This document shows positions 17,599 to 24,990 of a stretch of DNA of 64,000 nt, piece after piece. The position numbers and the translations under genes were made by a program. The stretch is from an uncultured Succiniclasticum sp. Its GTDB lineage: Bacteria; Bacillota; Negativicutes; Acidaminococcales; Acidaminococcaceae. The notes beneath the pieces are model-generated. The model worked only from the letters and a program-made list of their open reading frames with translations, was not told where the DNA came from and did no database searches. Numbering within the stretch: position 1 is the stretch's first letter; each line of letters opens with the position of its first letter. The DNA lies in contig UQUU01000002.1 of the NCBI GenBank assembly GCA_900544275.1, positions 224,496 through 288,495 of the forward strand, given 5' to 3'.

Positions 17599-18591
17599 AT
17601 GACTTATTATGATTTTGTAAAAGAATATATGAACGTAGATGAATGTAAAAACAATAGAAAATATTCAAGTGCCGGGCATACATTTTGTTGGAGCAAAAAT
17701 AATTCAACTCATGCAGAAGGGCTTTATTGGTTTTATGAAGGAGATGGCTTCATTATTGATGTCCACGATTTTTATATCAGAGAAGAAGTTATTCAAAATA
17801 GTACTTATAGTATGTCAGACTATGTTTCAATCTATTCAAGCTACATCGTCAGTGCAAACGGAGAAAAATTTAATCCATATCAAATACTTACTGCAAACTC
17901 ATTATGCACTCTAGATTTTGACAATATAAAAGATGACTTTCTTTTTTTATTACACGAAAACTGTTACTATCTTGCTGTTTCTATTGGATTTAAAAGAGAA
18001 CTTCTAGACAAGCACTTATCATCCATTAATATTGATCCAGAATCATTTTATAGGGCTTTACTTCAAACAAATCAAATAATACTTACAAAGTCTTTAGAAA
18101 AAGTGGCTATGGAAATTTTAAATTGTAAGATGGAAGCTCCTGCCGCTGATTTTTTCTTAAAAGCCAAAGCAAATGAATGGATAAGTATAGTAATAGATAC
18201 CTACTTAAATAGAAAAAAATATAAAATTGAAATTGATGATGATAAAGCACTTGAAGATGTAGCAAGATTCTTAGACGATCATTTCGCCATGAATGTAAAT
18301 CAGGAAACCCTTGAAAAAATTTCTAAGATGAGCGGGACTAAATTAAAAAACTTGTTCAAAGAAAAATATGGTCAAGGCATTACAGAATACACCCAAAGAA
18401 AAAGAATGAATATGGCTGAGACTCTTCTCTTAAATACCAAACTTCCTATAAAGGAAATAGCTGAATCTGTCGGATACACATCTCATAGCAAATTTTCCAT
18501 TTATTACAAAAGATATAAGGGAAAACTTCCTAGTGAAGTCCGTAATCTAGCTTGCGAACATCTCAATTTAAAATGCGATTGCTGTAATTAA
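17599..18591 (+). CDS. AraC-family transcriptional regulator
   Basis: A 330-residue protein. The last 100 residues hold two helix-turn-helix units: LEKISKMSGTKLKNLFKEKYG (first) and IKEIAESVGYTSHSKFSIYYKRYKG (second), with the family's P-S-E-V-R end. The N-terminal 230 residues form an effector domain I cannot assign. The gene is divergent from the ABC operon, with 161 bp between them. This layout resembles YbtA-type regulators that sense an imported siderophore and activate its transporter. The ligand is not known. Confidence 0.85.
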   Translation: MTYYDFVKEYMNVDECKNNRKYSSAGHTFCWSKNNSTHAEGLYWFYEGDGFIIDVHDFYIREEVIQNSTYSMSDYVSIYSSYIVSANGEKFNPYQILTANSLCTLDFDNIKDDFLFLLHENCYYLAVSIGFKRELLDKHLSSINIDPESFYRALLQTNQIILTKSLEKVAMEILNCKMEAPAADFFLKAKANEWISIVIDTYLNRKKYKIEIDDDKALEDVARFLDDHFAMNVNQETLEKISKMSGTKLKNLFKEKYGQGITEYTQRKRMNMAETLLLNTKLPIKEIAESVGYTSHSKFSIYYKRYKGKLPSEVRNLACEHLNLKCDCCN

Positions 18592-18680
18592 GATAAATTT
18601 TTTTATACGCCTTTATCTTTTATGAGTTTATATATATTTGTATAGGTGTGTATAAATTTGATAAAAAAAATTAACAAAAA

Positions 18681-18702
18681 AATAAAGACAGTCCGAAGAC
18701 TG
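18681..18702 (-). terminator. Terminator hairpin, second copy in the island
   Basis: Stem CAGTC / GACTG with loop CGAA, followed on the minus strand by a T-rich run. It shares 20 of 22 bases, in the same orientation, with 13844-13865. Confidence 0.55.
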
Positions 18703-18709
18703 ACGATAT

Positions 18710-18847
18710 TTACCTCTCTGTTCCTTTGCTATGTTCTTTCTTATTTGACTTAGTTTTTTCATCTGTCTTAAAGATTTTTATTTGCCCTAATATGGACTTT
18801 TTATCCTTGTCTTGACTTTCTTTACTTATTCTTTTACTTTTAAGAGC
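18710..18847 (-). pseudogene. C-terminal remnant of a mobile-element protein
   Basis: A 45-codon frame with an upstream stop and no start. It is rich in Lys, Ser and Glu, with a KKSILGQIKIFKTDEKTKS core and a stop followed by a terminator. Highly charged tails of this kind occur at the C-termini of conjugative-element proteins. I cannot name the family. It supports the view that the island is what remains of a larger element. Confidence 0.4.
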
Positions 18848-19080
18848 TTAGAATATAAAAAGAAATATTATATTAAAACAATATTTCTCCGGTACTGGGA
18901 CTGGGACGGGGCTAAAAATTTGAAAACGTCCTATAATTAGGTGAATTTAGTGATATTAGAAAAAATAGAATATGGTATTTTGAATGGTTTGAGATATATC
19001 GGACGTTTGGAAAAGAAAGGGGGGAATAATATATAGTGTTTTTCAAAGAATTTGAAATAAATTGGGCTCAAACATGAAAA

Positions 19081-19110
19081 AAAGGCTTCTCGAATTTTCG
19101 AGAGGCCTTT
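19081..19110 (-). terminator. Terminator of tRNA-Arg
   Basis: Arms AAAGGCTTCTCGAA and TTCGAGAGGCCTTT (one mismatch) directly follow the tRNA 3' end on the minus strand, with TTTTTTT after the stem. Confidence 0.8.
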
Positions 19111-19117
19111 ATTATGC

Positions 19118-19192
19118 TGGTGCGCCTGAGAGGAATCGGACCTCCGCACCCGGTTCCGGAGACCGGTGCTCTATCCACTGAGCTACAGGCGC
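19118..19192 (-). tRNA. tRNA-Arg (CCG)
   Basis: 75 nt with encoded CCA. Acceptor stem GCGCCTG / CAGGCGC, D-arm GCTC...GAGC, anticodon stem CCGGT / ACCGG around loop CTCCGGA (anticodon CCG), and T-stem GGAGG / CCTCT. Its 3' 44 bases are duplicated at 10041-10084, so this is the integration target of the island; the right-hand copy keeps the gene functional. Confidence 0.93.
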
Positions 19193-19261
19193 AGTTATAT
19201 GCGGCAAAGCCGCAAGAGAAGTACATAACACACATTCCAAGGTAATTATCGTACGGGAATT

Positions 19262-19290
19262 ATTATAACATAGTTTTCAGTCTCTAGCAA
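19262..19290 (-). promoter_or_regulatory. Promoter of tRNA-Arg
   Basis: On the minus strand TTGCTA (19285-19290), a 17-bp spacer and TATAAT (19262-19267). Start expected near 19255, giving a short tRNA leader. Confidence 0.65.
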
Positions 19291-19372
19291 ATAAAATCTT
19301 CGGGCATTTACCATCGTAAAATGTAAAAGTAACTTCCCGTTCTCTGGGGATAAGTGGAACTTACTCTTTCAT

Positions 19373-19483
19373 AAAGCATTTACACACTGCCAAATTACAA
19401 TTTCCTACAAGACACTATGTTGCTTCATTATGTACCGGATAAAAACGAATTCCTCGAAACGCACCGCATGATCAGGGAGTGAT
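19373..19483 (+). pseudogene. Decayed paralogue of the CpXC gene
   Basis: A 27-bp block (19373-19399) is identical to the promoter region of the CpXC gene (21940-21966). It runs straight into a coding remnant reading LQDTMLLHYVPDKNEFLETH and RMI, which matches LQDNILLHCVPDNNEFMETC and RTI at residues 64-86 of the intact gene. The -10 region and about the first 63 codons are deleted. The fragment ends in a stop after RMIRE. Two copies of this gene once flanked the TonB receptor. Confidence 0.8.
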
Positions 19484-19708
19484 ACTACCTGCCCGGAAAC
19501 AATAAGAGTTTTTTCACCGCATCACTTCTTCTAAAAAGGAATTGGAAATATAGTCAGGATTCCAATGAAGAACCCTGCTACACAAAATCCATGATGTACC
19601 CCTTTCTTAAAATAGCTTTCGCATTTAGAAAAGGACACCACCATGGATTTCACGCGTTTTTTATTTTTCGTTAATCCCGTGTTTTTCTTTGCCTGTATAA
19701 TTTCATTA

Positions 19709-21595
19709 TCAGAACGTATAGGTATAAGTTACTCTGATGTTACGAGGAAGAGAATAATATTCTGTCGACTTGGAATTTGCCCAGTTTCCTACAATATCTT
19801 TACGATTAAACAAATTTTCACAGGCAAAATCAAAACGACTGTTTTTATCTACCTGATAACCTGCGGTCAGATTCACAGGCGCTTTATTAGGCCAGCCTCC
19901 TGCTCTATCTGCCGTTATACTTCCATTAAGTGCCGCATTAAATGCTCTATTATAATATTTTATTCCTGCAGAATATTGATTTCTTGCATAGCGTCTTGCC
20001 CAAACGCCTTTTACCTGGGATTTAGGATTGGAAAAGTCTGCGCCTACGGAATATGCCAGATGGGTTCCCATTTGCTTGTCATAGCTTACTTCCAGCCCTT
20101 TATTTTCGAAAGCGGCATTGATAGGATGAAGTTTGCCTTCTGCATCTGAAATATAATCCCAGGCTTTGTTCATATCTATATAATATAACGCAGCTTTAAA
20201 AGCACTGGTATCCGTTATATGCTTGTAGCCTAATTCGTAGGACCAGCCTTCTTCCGGCTGTAAAAAGGGATTCCCTTCAAAAACATCACCGCCACTGCCA
20301 TATAAGGAAGTAAAGTTCGGCATTTTAAAAGCCTTATTCGCATTCAAATATAAACTGCTGGTATCGTTTATTTTTTTCAATAAAGAAAATTCAGGCGTAA
20401 AATCGCTGTAGTTATTGACAGAACGGAATAGCTGTTCCCTTGCGCCAATCGCAAGAGTCAAATCCGATCCAAGATTTTTTGCTACCTGCATAAATAGAGC
20501 ATAGGTTTTTAAATCCTCATCTATAGGATTGTGAACCGGTTTACCACTTTTATAGGCAATATCATTAAAATATTTCTGCTGTTCAATTGTTGTTCCTACA
20601 ACAATATCCGCAAATTTTGAATTCAGTGTCTTTTGCAAATCAAATCCATAGGTTTTAAATTTAATGTTTTCTCTTTTATATGGCTTAAATATTCCTTTCT
20701 TCGGTTTTAGTGTATCAGTAAAACGATCGCTCACGTTATAATAAACGGTCCCTTTCCAACCAGCATCATCATATCTTAACCGGGCAAAATCCTCTTTCCA
20801 CTTATAATGAGAATTCTCTTTTAAGTTGCTCCATGTGTCTGTATCATACTGATCAAAATGGTAATCGTTAACTGTATGCTGATGAGAAAGAGTCCATGCA
20901 TCATTAAACTTATACTTCCAGAGAATAGAAGATTTGTCGCCATCATTCATAACCCTGCCATTGGAGGCCAGGCCTTTCAGCGGTTCCCCCTGTTCAAAAT
21001 TGGCAACGATACCCAGTTTCCCCAAACCCAGGGAAAGGCCTTCCCGCGTTTTTCCATATTCCCCTTTACTTAAGGAGATACTGCTTCGCATATTCTTTTT
21101 AGTAATAATATTAACCACACCGCCAGCAGCCTCGCTCCCATATAATACAGACGAAGCCCCTTTGACAATTTCTATACGCTCTACAGCTTCTACAGGCAAC
21201 GTATTTAGATAATATACGTTGTTAGTCGCCATAGGGGCCCCGTCAATCATCACGAGGGTTCCTTTAACATTGCCACGAATAAGGGCTTTTCCGCTCATTC
21301 CACCCCATGCCTGACCGTTAGGGCCAAAGCCGTACTCGGTGATTCCGACTACAAATTTTAAAGCTTCGTGGACCTGCGTTGCGCCGCTTTCCATAATTTC
21401 CTTTTGCGATAATACACGCACGCTTGCGGGGGTTTCCAAATCTGTTTTTTCCACACGCTGTGCTGTAACCACGATTTGATCCAACGTAAAATTCTGCAGT
21501 TCATCTGCCTCTGCTGCTTGTACAGCGTGCCCTTGCAGTGTTCCCAACAGCAGTGCTGTGAGCAAAACCCCTTTAGAAACGCATCTTTGTTTCAT
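19709..21595 (-). CDS. TonB-dependent outer-membrane receptor
   Basis: A 628-residue outer-membrane receptor. Signal peptide 1-27 (cleavage after VQA), a TonB-box-like LDQIVVTAQR near 38-47, a plug domain to about 165 (with GNVKGTLVMIDGAPM, VERIEIVKGASSVLYGSEAAGGVVNIITKK), then a 22-strand barrel with the usual terminal phenylalanine. It binds an outside ligand such as a siderophore, haem or cobalamin and needs TonB-ExbBD, not found here. Its presence shows that the cell has an outer membrane. It is a single gene with an unusual leader carrying an AT palindrome and a hairpin, which suggests nutrient-responsive control. The ligand cannot be told from sequence; the plug resembles those of vitamin B12/siderophore receptors. 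Confidence 0.92.
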   Translation of the reverse strand: MKQRCVSKGVLLTALLLGTLQGHAVQAAEADELQNFTLDQIVVTAQRVEKTDLETPASVRVLSQKEIMESGATQVHEALKFVVGITEYGFGPNGQAWGGMSGKALIRGNVKGTLVMIDGAPMATNNVYYLNTLPVEAVERIEIVKGASSVLYGSEAAGGVVNIITKKNMRSSISLSKGEYGKTREGLSLGLGKLGIVANFEQGEPLKGLASNGRVMNDGDKSSILWKYKFNDAWTLSHQHTVNDYHFDQYDTDTWSNLKENSHYKWKEDFARLRYDDAGWKGTVYYNVSDRFTDTLKPKKGIFKPYKRENIKFKTYGFDLQKTLNSKFADIVVGTTIEQQKYFNDIAYKSGKPVHNPIDEDLKTYALFMQVAKNLGSDLTLAIGAREQLFRSVNNYSDFTPEFSLLKKINDTSSLYLNANKAFKMPNFTSLYGSGGDVFEGNPFLQPEEGWSYELGYKHITDTSAFKAALYYIDMNKAWDYISDAEGKLHPINAAFENKGLEVSYDKQMGTHLAYSVGADFSNPKSQVKGVWARRYARNQYSAGIKYYNRAFNAALNGSITADRAGGWPNKAPVNLTAGYQVDKNSRFDFACENLFNRKDIVGNWANSKSTEYYSLPRNIRVTYTYTF

Positions 21596-21648
21596 GGTAC
21601 AATACTCCTTTTCTTGTAATGACAGGTAAAAAAATACATAAAAAATTT

Positions 21649-21694
21649 GTAAGCGGGTACCAGAAAAGTTGTTTGACTATGTAAACTCGCTTAC
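21649..21694 (-). promoter_or_regulatory. Leader hairpin before the TonB receptor
   Basis: GTAAGCG (21649-21655) and CGCTTAC (21688-21694) pair across 32 nt. On the minus strand the stem is followed by AAATTTTTTATG and a second T-run. It looks like an attenuator or a small structured leader. It does not match a cobalamin riboswitch in size or motifs. Confidence 0.4.
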
Positions 21695-21712
21695 CTTTCA
21701 ATAGATAATTTT

Positions 21713-21743
21713 ATTATATATTATAAACTTTATAATATATAAT
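21713..21743. promoter_or_regulatory. 31-bp perfect AT palindrome (candidate operator)
   Basis: Two 15-bp arms (ATTATATATTATAAA and its complement) flank a single C. A TATAAT for the receptor gene lies within the palindrome on the minus strand, with TTAGTA 17 bp upstream, so a bound regulator would cover the promoter. Confidence 0.5.
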
Positions 21744-21945
21744 ACTAATATTTTACTTATGCCATTATATCCTAATTTTATTTTTCCGTAAAGACCTTTT
21801 ATACAACCCTTTTCTCTGAGTTCCCAGATCGTGAACAGATTTTGTAATGTAAAACCCCTGGCAGCTACGATCGTCACCTTGCCTCTGTCCCAGGGCATCA
21901 GGATTTTATGTTTGCAATTTCTCCCAGCAGAATCACGCCAAAGCA

Positions 21946-21974
21946 TTTACACACTGCCAAATTACAGGTAGAAT
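21946..21974 (+). promoter_or_regulatory. Promoter of the CpXC gene
   Basis: TTTACA (21946-21951), a 17-bp spacer and TAGAAT (21969-21974), about 30 bp before the ATG. The -35 half is duplicated at the decayed paralogue (19373). Confidence 0.6.
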
Positions 21975-22005
21975 AGAATGTAATAAGGAAAACAGGAGGC
22001 CTGCT

Positions 22006-22671
22006 ATGCCACTGCAATATAGCCAAAATATCACCTGCCCTCATTGCGGACAGGTGTACGAGGTTCAAATTCATCATTTGATTGATACCAATAACCATCC
22101 TGAATGGAGAGAATCCGTCCGTAGCAAAGAGTTTTTTAAAGGACGTTGCCCCTTCTGCCAAAAAGCGGTTTCTTTGGATTACAGCTTTATGTATCTGCAA
22201 GACAATATACTTTTGCACTGTGTGCCGGACAACAATGAATTTATGGAAACCTGCCGCACGATTGATGACGATGCAAGTTGGCCGGAAGTATTACAAGGCC
22301 TCTCTCACCGTGTTACACATTCTAAAGAAGAATTATTTGAGAAATTAGCTATTTTTGATGCCGGCTTAGACGATCGGATCATCGAACTGCTAAAAGTCGT
22401 AACAGCCGCCAGCCTGGAAAAACAACAACCCGGTTTCCACTGTACAGAAATCTATTTTGCCACCGACATCAACACGTCGCAGCCGGTTCATCTGCTGCAA
22501 TTTAATGATATAAAAAATCAGAAAAGCGCCACCTTGCGATTTGACGAAAATCTCATTGCTTTATATAACAGCCTGGCAGATGAATATGGCCCGGCGATTG
22601 AAGCGAAGCACGCAAAAGATGTGGTGATTAACAAGGATTGGGCAAAAGAATTTTTACATAGAAAAATCTAA
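22006..22671 (+). CDS. CpXC-domain zinc protein
   Basis: A 221-residue cytoplasmic protein. CPHCGQ near residue 11 and CPFCQK near residue 48 give two CxxC knuckles that should bind zinc, the signature of the CpXC domain family (function unknown). The C-terminal two thirds are helical, with no membrane segment. AGGAGG lies 6 nt before the ATG. A decayed paralogue lies beyond the TonB receptor at 19.4 kb, so the gene was once duplicated. Role in the cell is not known. Confidence 0.8.
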   Translation: MPLQYSQNITCPHCGQVYEVQIHHLIDTNNHPEWRESVRSKEFFKGRCPFCQKAVSLDYSFMYLQDNILLHCVPDNNEFMETCRTIDDDASWPEVLQGLSHRVTHSKEELFEKLAIFDAGLDDRIIELLKVVTAASLEKQQPGFHCTEIYFATDINTSQPVHLLQFNDIKNQKSATLRFDENLIALYNSLADEYGPAIEAKHAKDVVINKDWAKEFLHRKI

Positions 22672-22817
22672 ATAATTCAAAAGCAAGTATATCTATTCAC
22701 CATACAAATTTATGGGTTTATAACCTGAAATCCTGCTAATCTATAATCCAATGTTTATGCCATGCTAAGAATAGTAAGCTAGAATTTTTTATCATGCTGG
22801 AGAAAGTGAGGAAGAAA

Positions 22818-23372
22818 ATGAGTCAGAAAGAGATTAACGAATTCATGAAAAATAGCCGTATCGATCAGCCTGCTACACCAGAGGAATTTAAGGCGGCAGT
22901 GAAAGATGCCTATAAGGATCGCACTCGTCAGGTATATTTTATTTGGAAAAAGTTAAAGGAATTATATCCTGATGTAGACGCTAACCGTGTAATTAGAGAA
23001 GGAAGTTGGGATTTTGGTTATTATCAGGGACAAAAAATCGCCAAAAAATACGGGGCTGAAAATATTGGTCCCAAAGAAGCATTATTAGGCCAGACTTCTC
23101 GTAGCGGCTTGCTGGTTTTTGAGCAAGAGATTCAACAATTGGAGAAAAATAAGGCAGTAAAAATCTTTAATGCCTGCCCCCATTGTGAAGCGTTGAAAGA
23201 GCTGGGGCTTTCACCGGAAGAAATAAAAATGTTTTGCCGTGATATGCTCGGTCACTGTGATTATGCAATTTGTTCAGCCTTTCCCAACGTTGAAATTGAT
23301 TTTCCTACCACCATTGCTGACGGAGAAGGAAAAGGATGCGCCATGACCATCACACAAAAAAGAAAAGAATAA
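22818..23372 (+). CDS. L-2-amino-thiazoline-4-carboxylic acid hydrolase-like protein
   Basis: About 184 residues. The C-terminal half holds NACPHCEALKELGLS, then MFCRDMLGHCDYAICSAFPNVEID, the Cys/His-rich core of ATC-hydrolase family proteins. Named members open the thiazoline ring in bacterial L-cysteine synthesis from ATC, but most family members are untested. The ATG at 22818 is preferred over 22794 because of the GAGGA site upstream. The NhaC gene follows 73 nt later on the same strand, so the two are probably one operon and may handle a related substrate. Confidence 0.72.
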   Translation: MSQKEINEFMKNSRIDQPATPEEFKAAVKDAYKDRTRQVYFIWKKLKELYPDVDANRVIREGSWDFGYYQGQKIAKKYGAENIGPKEALLGQTSRSGLLVFEQEIQQLEKNKAVKIFNACPHCEALKELGLSPEEIKMFCRDMLGHCDYAICSAFPNVEIDFPTTIADGEGKGCAMTITQKRKE

Positions 23373-23445
23373 GTGTTTCATCTTGAAATTCACAATCTTA
23401 GTTTATCAGGCAGAAATGAAAGATATTTAAAGGAGTTGTTCTATT

Positions 23446-24870
23446 ATGATTAGAAAACCGACCTTTGGAGAAGCAATGCTTCCCTTGGTCCTCATGATTA
23501 TTCTTTTGGGACTCGCAGCTAAATTCCGACTGCCAATTCAAGCGATGTTGTTGTTTGCCGCAGCCATCGCTGCACTAGTCGCTCGTCGTCTTGGCTATGT
23601 CTGGGAAGATATGATTAATGGCATTACCGATAAAATCAAAAGTAGTCTGCCATCTCTTTTTGTTATGGTTTGTGTGGGCGGTATGATTGCCAGTTGGATG
23701 GTCTCCGGCACCATTCCCATGATGATTTATTACGGTATCAAGATTATTGACCCGCAGTTTTTATTCGTCACCGCATTTTTTGTCTGCGCTATCATTTCCA
23801 CCTTTACAGGTACTTCTTTCGGCTCTGCCGGTACTGCAGGTGTCGCAATCATGGGTATCGCCATAGCACTAGGCCTACCGTTACCCATTGCTGCCGGAGC
23901 CGTATTATCCGGAGCCGTGTTTGGCGATAAACTTTCCCCTTTCTCCGACACCACAATTTTAGCGCCAATCGCAGCCGGAAGCGAGCTATACGATCATATT
24001 CGCCATATGCTGTATACTACTGGTGCTGCCAGTATTCTTTGCATCATTGTATACACAGCAGTTGGTATGACAATGGATGTTAAGAGCATGACTAATCCTG
24101 AAACGGTAAAGGCCGTATTAACCAATCTGGAGCAACTGTATCGCTTCAATCTGATATTATTTCTCCCCCCACTTTTAGTATTTTGGGGCGCTTATACCAA
24201 AAAACCGACCATTCCCATGCTTTTATTCGCCTCATTATTAGCGCTTATTATGGGTATTTTTTTCCAGGATTTCTCTGTTAAAACTGCGTTAGATGCTTTT
24301 GTAAAAGGTTTCAATGTAAATCTGCTCCCAACAGCCCAGCATGTCAAAAGCCTAAAGGTAATTAACACGTTGTTAAATCGCGGTGGTCTTATGGGGATGA
24401 TGTCCACAGTACTCTTGGTATTCTGCGCTTTCGCTTTTGCAGGAATTTTCAGCAAAACCGGGTGCATCGAAGTCATACTGGAACGAGTAAAACGTTCTAT
24501 CACCTCAGTAGGGCAGCTAATCACTTCTACAGTCGTATCTACTCTTTTCATGAGCCTTGTTACCGGCAGTTCCTACCTGGCCATCCTCATACCCGGAGAA
24601 ATGTTTCAGGACTTGTATAAAAAATTTGGGCTTGCAGCTCGCAATCTTTCCCGTACTTTAGAAGATGCCGGTACCTGCGCAGTTCCTCTCGTTCCCTGGT
24701 CTATTGCCGGAACCTATATGGCAGCAACGTTAGGCGTGCCTACGGTCGAATACCTGCCTTGGACCACCTTATGTTACGGCAGTATGATTTTTGCTATCAT
24801 CTACGGATATACCGGCTTTGGTATTATGACGTTAGACGAAGAAGAGAAAATGAACAGTGAAAAAGAATAG
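23446..24870 (+). CDS. nhaC: NhaC-family Na+/H+ antiporter
   Basis: A 474-residue membrane protein with about 11-12 hydrophobic segments. The conserved FTGTSFGSAGTAGVAIMGIA block near 123 and FGDKLSPFSDTT near 164 are NhaC hallmarks. EDAGTCAVPLVPWS near 406 is also family-typical. NhaC members exchange Na+ for H+, and some (MleN, TetB-like) carry organic anions. Given the ATC-hydrolase-like neighbour, an organic amino-acid-like substrate exchange is possible. AAAGGAG precedes the ATG and a strong terminator follows. Confidence 0.88.
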   Translation: MIRKPTFGEAMLPLVLMIILLGLAAKFRLPIQAMLLFAAAIAALVARRLGYVWEDMINGITDKIKSSLPSLFVMVCVGGMIASWMVSGTIPMMIYYGIKIIDPQFLFVTAFFVCAIISTFTGTSFGSAGTAGVAIMGIAIALGLPLPIAAGAVLSGAVFGDKLSPFSDTTILAPIAAGSELYDHIRHMLYTTGAASILCIIVYTAVGMTMDVKSMTNPETVKAVLTNLEQLYRFNLILFLPPLLVFWGAYTKKPTIPMLLFASLLALIMGIFFQDFSVKTALDAFVKGFNVNLLPTAQHVKSLKVINTLLNRGGLMGMMSTVLLVFCAFAFAGIFSKTGCIEVILERVKRSITSVGQLITSTVVSTLFMSLVTGSSYLAILIPGEMFQDLYKKFGLAARNLSRTLEDAGTCAVPLVPWSIAGTYMAATLGVPTVEYLPWTTLCYGSMIFAIIYGYTGFGIMTLDEEEKMNSEKE

Positions 24871-24914
24871 ACTTCTTACAACATCCACTTGCAACTCTTT
24901 GCTTTTACACCAAA

Positions 24915-24948
24915 ACACCCACGGGCTTGAATGCCTGTGGGTGTTTTT
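24915..24948 (+). terminator. Terminator of nhaC
   Basis: Arms ACACCCACGGGC and GCCTGTGGGTGT (one mismatch) with a 6-nt loop, followed by TTTTTAT. It also reads as a terminator on the other strand (A-run upstream), useful for the convergent yifB operon. Confidence 0.85.
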
Positions 24949-24990
24949 ATAGAAACGGCGCTGTGTCTTAAATATCACCAAACCAGCACT

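Larger units (their letters stand above)
18592..19117. other. Island right end: AT-rich, decayed
   Basis: No intact gene. It contains the duplicated hairpin (18681-18702), a decayed coding fragment (18710-18847), one copy of the end motif TTGGGCTCAA (19062-19071) and the tRNA terminator. The stretch 18860-19060 shows nothing I can name. Confidence 0.5.
10041..19161. mobile_element. AT-rich genomic island in tRNA-Arg(CCG)
   Basis: A 44-bp perfect direct repeat of the tRNA-Arg 3' end bounds the region (10041-10084 and 19118-19161). The right copy lies inside the intact tRNA gene; the left copy is the truncated att site. Between them base composition drops sharply and the genes look like transferred Firmicute cargo: hydrolase, truncated resolvase, methyltransferase, membrane protein, two ABC half-transporters and AraC. 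A 10-bp motif TTGGGCTCAA occurs near both ends (10221, 10233 and 19062), as expected for integrase arm sites or leftovers of the integrase region. No integrase, relaxase or conjugation gene is intact. It is best read as a decayed integrative element kept for its cargo. Confidence 0.8.

Noticed and set aside
21600..21760. Cobalamin riboswitch in front of the TonB receptor
   Set aside because: The leader is too short and lacks the conserved B12-box; only a simple hairpin is visible.
21698..22218. Two minus-strand frames upstream of the receptor, containing GVILLGEIANIKS and MPWDRGKVTIVAARGF
   Set aside because: The first overlaps the CpXC gene and its promoter; the second lacks a start site. 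They could be a remnant of a lost gene, but I cannot name a family.
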